This document shows, in pieces, positions 53,396 through 64,000 of a stretch of DNA of 64,000 bases (the stretch's first letter is position 1; each line of letters opens with the position of its first letter). The notes beneath the pieces were generated by a model that was not told where the DNA came from, did not search any database, and worked only from the letters and a program-made list of their open reading frames with translations. A program made the translations under genes and the position numbers. The stretch is from NCBI GenBank assembly GCA_963804375.1, contig CAWDQE010000004.1, positions 496,001-560,000 on the forward strand, written 5' to 3'. Source of the stretch: JANXQG01 sp963804375. GTDB taxonomy: Bacteria > Planctomycetota > Planctomycetia > Pirellulales > Thermoguttaceae.

Positions 53396-54874
53396 TCATT
53401 GCGACGCCGACTTCGTCGCTGGCATGGCCTTCGGCCGCTCGTCTTTGGGAGCAACCTTCTTCGGCGGCGTCGGTTTCTCCTTCTCGCCGGGCACCACGGT
53501 CATCTTCACCCCGCCGGAATATTTCTCGATCAGGTTCAGAAGCTTGATCCGCTCGGGATGGTCCGGCTCCAGGTCAAGCACCATCCGCCACTGGGAGATG
53601 GCCTGGTCGAACTTGCGGGCCTCCTCGTAGGCCGAGCCCAACTTGAGATGCAGCGAAGCGGTCTGCGGGCTCTCGGCTACGGCCTTGACGAGAAAATCGA
53701 TGTACTTGTCCAGGTTGCCGGCCTGATTGAACTGGTCGGCCACGGCCAGGAAGGCGTCCACGCGCGTCGCCTTGTAGGCCGGTGGATCGAGCTGGATCGC
53801 TTGTTCGAGCAGCTCCAGATAACGATCGTACTGACCGGTGCCAAAGGCCGCTTGGGCATAGTAATAGTAGAACAGCGCCTTGTCTTCCTTGACCGTGGGA
53901 CCGATTTTAGTGAACATCTCGTAAGCCTGGGCATACCGCCGGGCGTTCAGGTAAATCGTCGCCCGCAGCACGTGAATGTCGGGCCGATCCTCGATGCCGT
54001 CGGCGACGGCCTTGGCGATCTGGTAGATGGCCGAGTTCTCCGGGGCGCAGCGGAAGGCGTCCTTCTGGCCGGGCACGGATTCGATCAGGTACCACGGGCC
54101 ATTGATCGTGCCCGCCGCGCCCGATTTGACCGTCTGCACGCTGATGGCGCCGAAATAGTTCCGCAAGTTGAAATAGGCGGAGCCGAGCTTGTAGCGCATC
54201 ACGGGGCTGTCCAGTCCCAGCCGCAAGGCCGACTGATACGACTCGGCGGCCAGCGCGAAGAAGTTGCCCGCCAGGTAAATGTTGCCGAGCTGATAGTGGT
54301 CCGAGGCGCTTTGCGGGTTGAGCTTCAACGCTTCTTCGTACGACTTACGGGCCTTCTCGCGGTCGCCGAGATTGTCCTGGGCCTCGGCCAACATGTGGTA
54401 GGTGGGATAATCGTGGCGGTACTTCAAGAGCGGATCGAGCACGCGCACCACGTCCTTCCAGCGCTTGGCGGCGGAATAGAGCTCGGCCAGGGTCTGGCCC
54501 GCCTCGACATGGTCGGGCGACGCCTTGAGAATCTCTTCCAGGTTCTCGATGGCCTGGTCGTCCTTGCCGGCATAGCGGCACGCCCGGGCGAGGTTCAGCC
54601 GGTAGCTGGTTTTGGTCTTATCGGCGGCGACGGCCTTTGCCAAGAGGTCGATGGCCCGGTCGTACTTGCCCTGAAAGAGCGCTTCGCGGCCCTTGGTGAA
54701 GAGCGCTTCGGCGTCAGGCTTTGGCTCAGGTTTGGGATTCGGCGTGGCCTCCGGTTTGGCCTCGGTCTTGGCCGGTTCGGGTTTGGCCGGTTCGGGTTTT
54801 GGATCCGCCGCACGTGCGAAGGACCAGGCTCCGATCATCAGGCCGAGGGCGAGCAAGGTCAGGTATTCTTTCAT
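53396..54874 (-). CDS. Secreted TPR protein
   Basis: 492 residues with a signal peptide (MKEYLTLLALGLMIGAWSFA). A Pro/Lys/Glu-rich linker (about 27-55) leads into at least nine TPR units (for example DRAIDLLAKAVAADKTKTSY, GKDDQAIENLEEILKASPDH, REKARKSYEEALKLNPQSAS). Periplasmic or membrane-associated scaffold. ATG 54872-54874 follows GGAGACCC. It is 114 bases downstream of the giant TPR gene and in the same direction, so the two probably form an operon. Confidence 0.82.
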   Translation of the reverse strand: MKEYLTLLALGLMIGAWSFARAADPKPEPAKPEPAKTEAKPEATPNPKPEPKPDAEALFTKGREALFQGKYDRAIDLLAKAVAADKTKTSYRLNLARACRYAGKDDQAIENLEEILKASPDHVEAGQTLAELYSAAKRWKDVVRVLDPLLKYRHDYPTYHMLAEAQDNLGDREKARKSYEEALKLNPQSASDHYQLGNIYLAGNFFALAAESYQSALRLGLDSPVMRYKLGSAYFNLRNYFGAISVQTVKSGAAGTINGPWYLIESVPGQKDAFRCAPENSAIYQIAKAVADGIEDRPDIHVLRATIYLNARRYAQAYEMFTKIGPTVKEDKALFYYYYAQAAFGTGQYDRYLELLEQAIQLDPPAYKATRVDAFLAVADQFNQAGNLDKYIDFLVKAVAESPQTASLHLKLGSAYEEARKFDQAISQWRMVLDLEPDHPERIKLLNLIEKYSGGVKMTVVPGEKEKPTPPKKVAPKDERPKAMPATKSASQ

Positions 54875-54988
54875 GGTTGGGTCTCCGTTTGTTGGTAGGG
54901 TGGGACCAGATCGCGTAGCGAGCGCCGGCCCACCATAATGTGCCGTGCAGTCGGTCATGGTGCGCCTGCGCCCCACCCTACGCGGTTT

Positions 54989-57900
54989 TTACAATCGATA
55001 CGTCTTGATCCAGTTGATCTGTTCCTTCGCCTTAGCGGCCAACGGGCCGTCGGCGAAGTTGTTCAGGTAGTTGTTGTAGGAATCCATCGCGGCCACCCAT
55101 TGGCCTAGGTGCTCGTAACACTCGGCGACGGCGAACTGGGCCGAGCCGGCGTTCGGGCTGCGGCGGTAGTTCCGCAGGAACGCATTGTAGGCCTCGATGG
55201 CCTCGGCGTACTTGCCCTCGCGCTCATAATACTGGGCCAGCTTCCAACTGGCGTCTTCGGCTACGGCCGTGCCGCTGAACTGCCGCACGATCTCCAACCA
55301 CGTCTGCACGGCGGCCTTCGAGTCCTTCAGCCGCTGGTCGTAGATCGTGGCCATTTGCAGCAGGGCGGCGTCGGCCTTGTTGCCGCCCGGAATCTTCGAG
55401 GCCGCCGCGTAGGCATCGATTGCCTTGCGGAGGGCGGCGTTGATCTTGTCCTGACGGTCGGCAAGCTGCGTGGCCGTAAGCGTCTCAACGTCCTGCTGGG
55501 CCTTCTGGGCGAAAATGACCGTGCCCGCGTTCACCAGCGTGTTCCCACTGTAGGTGTTCGCGGCCTCCTGCCCTTCGATCGCCGCTTGCCCTTTGCCGGC
55601 CTTCTTCAGGCTGCTCACGCGCGAGGCGAGCACATCCAGGTTGCGGGCATTATACTCTTGGCTTGCCGCGTAGGCTTCCTTCTGCGCCTGTTCCTTGGCT
55701 TCCTCGACCGCCTTCTCGCGCGTGACCGTCGCCAGCTTGTTGGCCTCGTCCTCGAAGCTCTTGCCGACCATGAACAAGGCCGCGCCGGCCAGCGGGCTGG
55801 TGGGGTAGTCCTTGCCGACCGCCTGCAACGCCTCGCGGGCCTTGGCCGTCTCGCCCAGGCCCAGATAGGACGTGCCGATCTCGTACAGGGCGTTGGCCGC
55901 CACGTAGCTCTCCGGCCAGTTTTTCGCCACCTTGCGGTATTCGATGATGGCCTTCACCGGATTGGAAAGCTGCGTGCGGACGATCTGCGCGATCTGGAAC
56001 TGGGCGTCGAAGGCCTTCCGCTGGCCTTTTTCGTCGACCAGGCCCTGGTAGCGGGCCAGGTCCTTGAGTACTTCGATCCGCCGGTTGGCCTCGGCCAGCT
56101 TGGGATCTTGCGGGTAGGCGGCCGCGTAGTCGCGGTAGGCCTCGCCGGCTTCGCGCCATTGGCTGAGGTTTATCGTGCATTCGGCGATCGACCACTTGGC
56201 CTCCTGGACCCACTTGCTCTCTTTGTACTCGGCGATGACCCGCTTGTAGGCGGCAATGGCGTCCTTCCAGGATTCATTCGTTTGATGGATCTGGCCGACC
56301 ATGGTCAGGGCCTGGCCGGCTTGCGGGTTGGCGGGGAAGCTGTCGACAAAGGTCCGCAGCACCAGCAGGGCCTCGATCCAGCGTTTCTCGTTCTTCAACG
56401 ACAGGCCGATCTGGAACACGGCGTCCTGGATCCCCTGGTCGCTGCCGCCGCGGATGAAGTTCAACTCCAGGTAGGTCTCCGCCGCCTTGAGCGGACGCTT
56501 GAGGCTCGTCTGGTAGGCGGCGGCGGTCTTCATCAGGGCCTGCTGGGCCAGGGCGTTGATCGGATCGTAGATCGCCAGTTCGTTCCACACCAGGATCGCT
56601 TCCTCGGCAAAGCCGCGTCCCTCCAATTCCTGCGCGATGCCCCACAGCATCTGCGGCACGGCGGCCAGCCGCGGATGATCGGGATACTTGGCCGCCACCG
56701 CCCGCAGCTCCCGCGCCGCGCGGACGAACTGACCCCGCGCCAGCGTGGGGCTGACGGCACTGATCGCGCGGGCCTCGGTCAGATAACTGTTGGCCAACTC
56801 CCATTGCGCGTCTTGTTGGCAGGTCTTTTCCTTGGGGAAATCGCCGATCAGTTTCGTCAAATCCGTCCGTGCGGCGGCGAAGCGCGACGAGACCTCGGCC
56901 AGCATCTCCTGCTTGGTCATCGTCCGCTCGATCGGTTTAGCGGCCCAACGCAACCGATCGCGGGCAGTCTCCAGCCGAAGCTGCGGGAGCTGTGCGTCGG
57001 ACGGATTGTCGGCAAGGAAGCGCTCTGTCATGGCCGCCGACCGCTGCCACTGGGTCAGGCCCCGCCAGTGGCCGATGACGACGAAGATTTCCGCCCGGGC
57101 CTGCTGCGCGGTGGGCGAATCGGCGTAGTTCTTGCGAATGCCCTGGAAAATGACGTAGGCGGCATCGAGGGCCTTTTCCAACCGGGCCAGCTCGGCTTCG
57201 GAGAGGACCGGCACCGCCGCCCCGGGGACAACGTACTGCTGCGCTTGCCCCTGCGCTACCGGCTGCCCTCCGCGATGATTTAGAAGTGCGCTGTCATCGT
57301 TGTACTCCATAGTCTGCTGGCCAAGCTGTGCCACGCGGGCGGAACGCTGCCGCTCCTGCTGCTGGATCATGGCCAGAAGCTGGGAATCGCGTTGGGCCTC
57401 GGGCGAAGGCTGGACCGGCTGCCGGGCCGGAGGTTGCGCGGCGGGGGGTGGGATATCACCAAACGGATTGTCCGTCTGGGCCGCAGCGTCAGCAGGCTTG
57501 TTGGCCGCAGTGGAAGCAGCCGGCGCAGACAATGTCGCGTCGGGCGCCGTGGAGGCCCCCGACCCGCTGCTTGGAGCACCCAAGCCGAAGTTGCCGCCGC
57601 CACCCATGCCGCCGCCGAAGCCAAAACCGCCGCCCATACCCATGCCGCCCATGCCCATGCCCCCCATTCCGCCGCCGCCTCGGCGATCGCCACGCCTATC
57701 GTGCATGGCAAGTTCCGTTTCTCCCTCCTCGCGCGATTCACCCTCGCTGCCCAGCCCCGCGGCGTTCAGGGCCGTGAGGACCTCCCGCGCGTGGTCCGGC
57801 ATGGCGTGGCCAAGCTGGCACAGGCCGCGGGCGAAGTCCAGCCGTTCCGGCCGGCGGAGCTTCAGGTTCGATTTCTGCAGATCGGCGTAAACGCCCTCGG

Positions 57901-60668
57901 CCACGTCCCAGGCGTCGATGCGGGCATACTCGATCGCCACGGCCATGACCTGCCGGATCGCGCCGCCCACGTTCGGTCCGTCGGGATAGGCGTCGATAAA
58001 GGCCTTGTAGGCGGCAATCGAGGCGGCGAACTCGTCGCTGAGTTTGGCCGGAGGCGGATCGCCCGGCTTGCGATCGGCCGTTGACTTGGCCAGGGCCTTG
58101 TTCGCGGCCATTTCCAGTGCCGAAGCTCGTGCCAGCGCGGCCCGCTCGGCCGCGCTTGCCGTGCCCGGCGCGGCCTGGGCCAGGATCTTCACACCCGCGG
58201 CGAACTTGGCAAAATCGCCGTAGATAGCGGCAGCCACGCCGTAGGCGGCGTGCTGCTCGAACAAGCGGCCGATGCCAAGCACCTGCTCGACGGCCTGACC
58301 CGCCAGCAGGCTCGTCGGCCGATCGGTGATAAACTTCGTCCAGGCGTCAAGGGTTGCTTTCAGGGCCGGCGTCAGGGCGATCTTCTCTGCCGCGCCGTAT
58401 TCTTTCAACTGCCGCGTCAAGTCCCGCCGCGCCCGCCATTCCTGCAGGCGGATGAGTTGGAACTCGGCGTACTGATCGGCGGCCGCGACGGCCTTCTCCT
58501 TGCCCTCCTTGTCCTGTTTCGTCGCGTCTGGTTTCGTCGCGTCCGGTTTGGCCGCGTCCGGTTTCGTCGCGTCCGGTTTGGCCGCGTCCGGTTTGGTGCG
58601 GATCGCCGCTTCCGCCACGTCGTCGTAGTCCAGCGCCTTGTAATGGTTGGCGACTGAGGCCCAGACCACGCGAATCTGCGGCAGCCTGGGGTTTGTTTCC
58701 TCCAGCCCGTCCTGCATCTCGTAGCATTTTACGAGGGCCTTCTTCATCGCGGGGTCAAGTTCCCTGGGCACGGTCAGCCCGGCCGCCACGAGGCGATGGT
58801 CACGCTGCCGGACCTGCTGAATCCACAGATTCACCACGGCCAGCTCGGCCTGGCGGCGCTCGGTCTCGGGCAGGGCCTTGGCCAGCGTGGCGTAGACCTC
58901 TTCGGCCACCACCCAGTGGCCGCGCTCGATCCAAGGCTTCAAGTCCTCGGCCGCTTGATTCATGGCAACCGATGCGAGCGAAACCTTCTGGGCGACAAGC
59001 CGCGTCAGCACGTCGAGCATCTCCTTCTGCACCTTCGAAAGTTCGGCGTTCTCGTCACCGTGGCCGGCCTTGACGTTCTCCGCGAAGAGGAATCGGGCAT
59101 AGGCGTCGAGCAATGCCGCCTGGGCCTGCATCGCGCCGGGCCATGACGGGTCGTCGGCCCGCAGGGCCGCAGTTACTTGCCGGCTGAGACCTGTCCGCAG
59201 GTCCCACGCGCTGGCTTCCTGTCGCGGGCTGTAATCGGCGATCACGACCTGGCACTGCTCCACGGCGGTCTTCACGCTGCCGGCGTCGGCATTGGCCCGG
59301 ATCACCGGCAGCAGGATGGCCACGGCCCAGGCGTCGGGAGGCGCGGAAGGCCGCGACCCGATCCGGCCACGGCAGCGAAGCGGCGTAGGTCCGCGTCTGG
59401 GCTGCAAGTCCGACCAGATCGGCCCAAGCGCCGTGGGCCGGATCTTCGCGATTGATCGCGCCCAACGCGGCTACCGCATCGGCCAGCGACGGGGGGAGTT
59501 CTTTTGCGTCGGCCGAGGCCAGGCGCCCGGTCTGGGCTTCCTTCTCCAAGTATTTCACGGCAATCTGCGTCTTGAGGTTGGCCAAGGTCCGCAACAGCGG
59601 CAGCCGTACGGCCCGAGGCAACGGCTCCGCCAACAGCTTTGAGATGCCGGTGACTGCGGCCGACCACGCCCCGTGGGCCGCATATTGGGACTCGAATTGC
59701 TTGGAAAAGTTCTCGACCACCGTCTTGGCTTCATCGACCCGCACGGACTGGGCCAACAACTCGTGGGCCACGGCGAGTGCCAGGAGATCGAACTGGCCGA
59801 GCGGGCTATCGGCCGTCGGCGGGACCTCTTGCCGCGTGATGGCCAGGTAGGCTTCAATCAGTTTCCGCCGTCCATCGGTCGCTGCGGGGTGCTTGGGGTT
59901 CTCGGCAATCCATTTTGCCAGCGCGTCAGCCCGAACGGCGTCAGCCCCTTGGGCCAGGTCGAACGAGATCAGCTCGAAGCGGGCGGTTGCCGCCGCCCGG
60001 GTCCCGGCGTGCTTAACCACGACTTCCTTGAGCGCCGCGACCCCTTCGGCCGTCAAGTTCAAGTCGCCGCCCGCGTGGAGCTTGGCCCGACCCATAAGGA
60101 GGGCCGTTTCGGCCGGGTCGGCCTCTTTTGGGTAGATGGTAAGAACCTCTTGGATGATCATCATGGCCGTGTTTGGTTGGCCCGAGTGAATGAGGACGTT
60201 AGCCTTGAGCGTCATGACCTTGGCCCGTTGGGCCTTGCTCAGCGACTTGTTGCCCAGAATGCTCTCGCACTCGCTGCCGGCCGGCAATAAGAGTTCCTCG
60301 CCGACCAGGGCCTCGGCCAGCTTGATCCGCGTATCGACGTCGGTTCGCCGGGCCTGGACCGCCTCCAGCATCTTCTGGGCAAACGGTTCTTCCGGGGCCA
60401 GGGCCAGGGTCCGTTTCCAGGCGGCCAGGGCGTCGTCCAACTCGCCCAGCTCATAATGGGCTTTTCCCAGCAGCAGAAAAACCTCCGGGTTCTTGGGGTC
60501 GGTCTCGGCCGCTTTTTTGGCCAGGTCGCGGGCCTCGGCGTGCCGCCCAGCCTGAAACGCCGTCTGCGCCTGCCGATAGGCGGCCTGGGCGTCGGCCTGG
60601 GCCAGGGCCTGCGACGCCGCTGCGATCAGGACTACTGCCGCTGCCAGTAGAAATGTAAGCCGTTGCAT
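54989..60668 (-). CDS. Giant secreted TPR protein, frameshifted
   Basis: About 1890 residues after joining two frames near 59345 (SLPWPDRVAAFR then APPDAWAVAILL). Signal peptide MQRLTFLLAAAVVLIAAASQ. The N-terminal third is TPR. A Lys-Pro-Asp-Ala repeat (see 58515), a Gly/Met-rich segment (about 57580-57680) and a Gln-rich part follow. The C-terminal third is a run of BamD/YbgF-like TPRs (WIEALLVLRTFVDSFPANPQ, YFLNNF-type ends). Likely a periplasmic assembly platform. ATG 60666-60668 follows AAGGATT. The frameshift may be an assembly error. Confidence 0.78.
58515..58595 (-). repeat. 15-bp coding tandem repeat (KPDAT/KPDAA)
   Basis: Five to six tandem units of about 15 bp in the giant TPR gene encode Lys-Pro-Asp-Ala-Thr or -Ala. 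The copy number may vary between strains. Confidence 0.75.
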
Positions 60669-61331
60669 GGGTCGAATCCTTGTAGGAAATGGTCTGTTGC
60701 TGGTTTTCCGTGTTCAATTCTAGGTTACCGAGGCGGGCTTGACCCCCGTAGGCCGTTCGTAGTCCCGCCCGGGCACCATGTCGGGCACCATGTACTCATG
60801 GTCGTGGTCGTGGTTGGCGGCTTCTTCGGTGCAAAGACCGCCTAAAGTGGGCGGACCTACGAACTTCCTCTGTTTAGACGTTGCGAACAGGGGAAAGTTC
60901 CCGCCCGCTGAGCCGGATTGTACCCGAGAAGCACCCGCTATGGTGTAACGAGTATGTAACAACCGTGTGTCGGCCTTGATCATAACCTTGCCAACTGATG
61001 GCATAATTAGCGGAAACGGTGTACCGTTTCAGTCCCAGGCAGCCTCGAGTTGGCGGGCAACAGCCTGAATGTCGGTTCCGTGAGCGGCAACGCGCCGATC
61101 AACCTTGGCGGCAGCGTTGTCACGACCGGCGGCGATGGCACTAGAAGCACCTATTCTGGCGCAATCAGCGGCAGCGGCGGCCTGGTGCAGACGGGTGGCA
61201 TACTCACACTGACCGCTACTGCCCGTCGCCTTGAAGTTCTGGCGGGTGTTTGATTCTATGCTGCCGCTTTGCGGCTAATCAACTCAACAGGCAGCAAGCC
61301 GGGATGGCATCCAGAATCCAGAACGCGGAAG
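60669..61331. other. Intergenic region
   Basis: 663 bases. The left part should hold the promoter of the TPR operon. The right part contains the fragment at 61036-61236. No other feature recognised. Confidence 0.45.
61036..61236 (+). pseudogene. Fragment of autotransporter-type beta-strand repeat protein
   Basis: In one frame: LELAGNSLNVGSVSGNAPIN, GGSVVTTGGDGTRSTYSGAI, SGSGGLVQTGGILTLT. This is the passenger-repeat pattern ('TYSGAISGSGGLVQTGGxLTLT'). Neither start nor end is present, so it is a remnant of a large surface-protein gene. Confidence 0.6.
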
Positions 61332-62831
61332 TTATTTCCGAGCATATCCTTCGCCCCGGTGCAACAACGTGCAGTTTCCGCAGCTTGACTGCGGAACGAA
61401 ACCCGGCGGCGGTGGCTGTTCGCTCGGAAGGATCAGCCACTGCGCCGCGGCCGGAATGGGGGCGTCGCCCGCGTGTTCTTTGACGCGGCGATCGAGTTGC
61501 AGTTCCAGCAGAGCGCCCAAGTCCGACACCTTTTCACCGATCACCACCCGATTGCTGTCGACTGTGATCTGATTGGCCAGGCTGTGGACGGTTGGCCACT
61601 GTTGATCCAAGCGGCGGGCCCGCGGCAAATCGACCCAGAGCCAATAAAACAAGGACGTCACAACGTGCGCCAGCCAGACGGCCCGTATTACGCGGCGGCG
61701 CTGGCCCCAAGGCTCCAGAGCGAACCACAGGCACATAAAGAAGGCGGGAGTCATCGGCACCCACCACCGCCCGCCCGTCTCCGAATGGAAGTGAGTCAGG
61801 ACGGCAAGAAAGAACGGCAGGGACCATGCCAACGGATCGTCGCTGCGGCGGATCCAGCGGACATAACCGTAAAGCAGCATGGCGAACCAGGGGACGTAAA
61901 TCAACATGTTCACGTCCCACCACCAACCAATATAGCCGTACGACTTGATCATGAAGGGGACGGTGATCCGGCCGATTTCGTTGACCACCAGGGCAAACCA
62001 GGGCCCGTAATTGTTAAGGATCTCCGCGCCGCCCCCGGCCTCGCACCTGGTGCAGTAGGCCATGGCGCCCGCCGGTTGCTCGGCCCAACGCCCCTGCAAG
62101 AATACTCCTCCCACGGTCATCACCGCCGCAGCGCTCACCAGCAGCCCGGCACCCAGGGCGGGCTGCCAGGAAACGACTTCGGAGGCCGGCCGGTTGGGGA
62201 AAAACCGTTTTCGCCCCGCGGCGGCCAACAGCGCACAGGAACCGCCGGCCGCCAGCGAGATGCCTATCAAACGGATCAGGCACAGCGCGATGGTGAGTCC
62301 CACGGCCGCGGCCAGCCAGGCCAGAAAACTGCCTCGGTCCCGCGGCCGGGCCAGGGCCTGGAGGCTTACCAACAGCCAGACCATCACGGCCATGAAGGCC
62401 GTTTCGCTCATTACTTGCCGATAAAGGACCCACACGGCGCAGGTGCCGACGCTGAGCGCGGCAATCCAGACCGCGCCCTGCGGGGCCAGCGACCGCGCCC
62501 AACGGTACGTTCCCCACAGCAGCGCGACGGACAGGAACCAGTGGACGACAGAAATCTCCAAGAGCGGCAAGTAGCGCAGACGGAAAAGCGGACTGAGAAG
62601 CAGGGGATAGCCCGGCGGATACCACAGGACCGGGCTGTCCATGCTTCTCAAGGCGCCGTGGGCAATGTGCCGCGCTATCGAGACATAGCCGGGAGCGTCG
62701 GCCTGGCCGTAGCACCAGGGGCCAATCTGCACGGCCAGCAGCAAGGCCATCACGCTGAGCACGATCCGATCGCCCGCGGGCACCGCAGGACGCGTGTCGC
62801 ATTTCGGCTGGGGTGATGCACTTGATGACAT
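61332..62831 (-). CDS. Multi-pass GT39/ArnT-like glycosyltransferase
   Basis: 499 residues with about ten membrane segments. The first extracytoplasmic loop has DAPGYVSIARHI, matching the D-x-x-x-Y motif of the GT-C (GT39/ArnT) family, which transfers sugars from lipid carriers. Other landmarks are MDSPVLWYPPGYPLLLSPLF and GYIGWWWDVNMLIYVPWFAM. The C-terminal ~100 residues are soluble and Cys-containing. ATG 62829-62831 has no strong ribosome-binding site. Substrate unknown. Confidence 0.75.
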   Translation of the reverse strand: MSSSASPQPKCDTRPAVPAGDRIVLSVMALLLAVQIGPWCYGQADAPGYVSIARHIAHGALRSMDSPVLWYPPGYPLLLSPLFRLRYLPLLEISVVHWFLSVALLWGTYRWARSLAPQGAVWIAALSVGTCAVWVLYRQVMSETAFMAVMVWLLVSLQALARPRDRGSFLAWLAAAVGLTIALCLIRLIGISLAAGGSCALLAAAGRKRFFPNRPASEVVSWQPALGAGLLVSAAAVMTVGGVFLQGRWAEQPAGAMAYCTRCEAGGGAEILNNYGPWFALVVNEIGRITVPFMIKSYGYIGWWWDVNMLIYVPWFAMLLYGYVRWIRRSDDPLAWSLPFFLAVLTHFHSETGGRWWVPMTPAFFMCLWFALEPWGQRRRVIRAVWLAHVVTSLFYWLWVDLPRARRLDQQWPTVHSLANQITVDSNRVVIGEKVSDLGALLELQLDRRVKEHAGDAPIPAAAQWLILPSEQPPPPGFVPQSSCGNCTLLHRGEGYARK

Positions 62832-62957
62832 GAGGCTGCGTGAGAGTAGATTTCCAGCCGATTTGTGTCAAGGCCGATTGCCAGCCGCCCTTTTTCGCAC
62901 GGCCCAATCGCAAGTCGCCGAGTAGTTTGCTAGAATGCAACTAAGGAGGACTCCACC

Positions 62958-63443
62958 GTGCAACTTATCAGCGTGAAAATCGACAAGCCCGAGGCGGTCA
63001 ACTTCATCCTCGGGCAGACCCACTTCATCAAATCCGTCGAGGACATCCACGAAGCCCTGGTCGGCGCCGTGCCGGGTATCAAGTTCGGCCTGGCGTTCTG
63101 CGAGGCCTCGGGCAAGTGCCTGGTGCGCTGGTCGGGCACCGATCCCGCCATGGTCGAACTGGCGCAAAAGAACGCCGAAACCATCGCCGCCGGCCACACG
63201 TTTATCCTGTTCTTGGGCGAGGGTTTCTATCCGGTCAACGTGCTGAACGCGGTCAAGATGGTACCGGAAGTGTGCCGCATTTTCTGCGCTACCGCCAACC
63301 CGACCGAGGTGGTCGTTGCCCAGACCGAACAGGGGCGGGGCATCCTGGGCGTGGTAGACGGGTTCCCGCCCAAGGGCCTTGAGGACGACGTGGAAATCAA
63401 GTGGCGGAAGGACCTCTTGCGGAAGATCGGCTACAAGCTGTGA
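62958..63443 (+). CDS. Adenosine-specific kinase (DUF355)
   Basis: 161 residues, the full family length (PF04008). Landmarks: QLISVKIDKPEAVNFILGQ, HFIKSVEDIHEALV, GIKFGLAFCEASGKCLVRWS, NVLNAVKMVPEVCRIFCATA, GILGVVDGFPPKGLE. GTG 62958 is chosen because AAGGAGG lies 8 bases upstream. Cytoplasmic. Members were described as adenosine-specific kinases; the physiological role is not settled. Confidence 0.88.
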   Translation: MQLISVKIDKPEAVNFILGQTHFIKSVEDIHEALVGAVPGIKFGLAFCEASGKCLVRWSGTDPAMVELAQKNAETIAAGHTFILFLGEGFYPVNVLNAVKMVPEVCRIFCATANPTEVVVAQTEQGRGILGVVDGFPPKGLEDDVEIKWRKDLLRKIGYKL

Positions 63444-63620
63444 GATTTCGAAAGTGGTGGCCATTGGCCATGAAACTTCTCATAGCTTACAATATCGGGG
63501 GGGACGACGGGTCCTGGCCATCTTTCAGCATCAGAAATTGCTGCAAGACTGAGGCCACGCCAGTCATTTTCCGAGACCATCGTAGGGTATCGAACCAAGT
63601 TTTCAGGGAAAGAACCGATC

Positions 63621-64000
63621 ATGCGTACTTGTAGAGTGGTGTTCCTCGCGGGATTATTCGCTTTTGTCGCCCCTGCTCACCGTCAAGCCGAGGCCGCGGC
63701 GCCGGCGCCGAAGGTCTACGCCTATTGCGTGGAAGTCGGCGTTCCGGGGATCAAGCCGCGCACGGCCGGAGACCTGGCGAAGATGCTCCGCGAGGTCGGT
63801 TTCGACGGAGCGGGCTATCCGCTTCTGACCGGACCCGGACTCGACGAGACCCTCCGAGCCTCCGACGAAGCCGGATTGAAAGTCTACCTCCTGCAAACAT
63901 CGATCAACCTCGCGCCCAAGGCCGCATCCCGCTACGACGCCCAGGTTCCGCAAGCCATTCGCAAGCTCAAGGGGCGCCCGGTGACGGTCGTGGTAACCCT
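63621..64000 (+). CDS. Secreted TIM-barrel/xylose-isomerase-like protein (3' truncated)
   Basis: The first ~126 codons; the window ends inside the gene. Signal peptide MRTCRVVFLAGLFAFVAPA. Then YCVEVGVPGIKPRTAGDLAK, MLREVGFDGAGYPLL, SDEAGLKVYLLQTSINL, the beta-alpha rhythm of sugar phosphate isomerase/epimerase-type TIM barrels. ATG 63621. A secreted member is common in planctomycetes; activity unknown. Confidence 0.6.
   Translation, partial: MRTCRVVFLAGLFAFVAPAHRQAEAAAPAPKVYAYCVEVGVPGIKPRTAGDLAKMLREVGFDGAGYPLLTGPGLDETLRASDEAGLKVYLLQTSINLAPKAASRYDAQVPQAIRKLKGRPVTVVVT

Noticed and set aside
55109..57283. 724-codon plus-strand frame inside the giant TPR gene
   Set aside because: Antisense shadow of a high-GC gene; Leu/Arg/Gly-rich composition with no domain, and the minus-strand TPR frame is clearly real.

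Overview
The window looks like a planctomycete chromosome, probably Pirellulales-like. The reasons are high GC, a sulfatase, secreted proteins with planctomycete-style signal peptides, very long TPR proteins, an Flp pilin, DUF4230, LssY and formylglycine-enzyme-like proteins, and an integrase with the 'GNND' box common in this phylum. This is a judgement from sequence alone. Single-base frameshifts interrupt several otherwise intact genes (near 85, 4430, 10105, 13463, 16805, 23250, 23488, 29815 and 59345). Some sit at homopolymers, so part of them are probably assembly errors rather than gene decay.

Left chromosomal flank (1-12970): a sulfatase end, a TrpB2-type tryptophan synthase beta chain, an FHA protein coupled to an LssY-like membrane protein, a secreted glycosidase-like protein, two tandem paralogous methyltransferases, a DUF2461 protein, and a minus-strand block that ends at a selenocysteine tRNA gene. 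Two genes in this block appear to end at an in-frame UGA that looks recoded. In one the frame runs on through 46 protein-like codons. The other has the C-terminus C-P-S-U-V-K. In both, an 8-bp hairpin lies 13-14 nt after the UGA. Together with selC this suggests a small selenoprotein locus.

Genomic island (12932-51645, about 38.7 kb): a 41-bp direct repeat covers the 5' half of the tRNA-Sec gene and recurs at 51605-51645, and a tyrosine recombinase gene sits just inside the left copy. Cargo in order: a PD-(D/E)XK-like protein, a MmeI-type restriction-methylation enzyme, and a sigma-like HTH protein with two membrane proteins. Next comes a minus-strand array of small cassettes separated by attC-like imperfect palindromes (21845-30705, continued at 37422-39419), which reads as an integron-type cassette cluster without a visible integron integrase. 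Interleaved with the cassettes are replication-type modules: an HTH gene, sometimes an AEP primase, a P-loop ATPase, a repeat array specific to that module directly 3' of the ATPase, a shared GC-rich repeat, then a cargo gene. Just beyond the right att copy is a decayed second integrase start, so the tRNA has been used more than once.

Right chromosomal flank (51646-64000): an Flp pilin, a GyrI-like protein, two large secreted TPR proteins, a multi-pass GT39-like membrane protein, an adenosine-specific kinase and the start of a secreted TIM-barrel-like protein. Most calls rest on motifs read by eye. The selenoprotein, attC and replication-module interpretations are inferences that can be tested as described in the findings.
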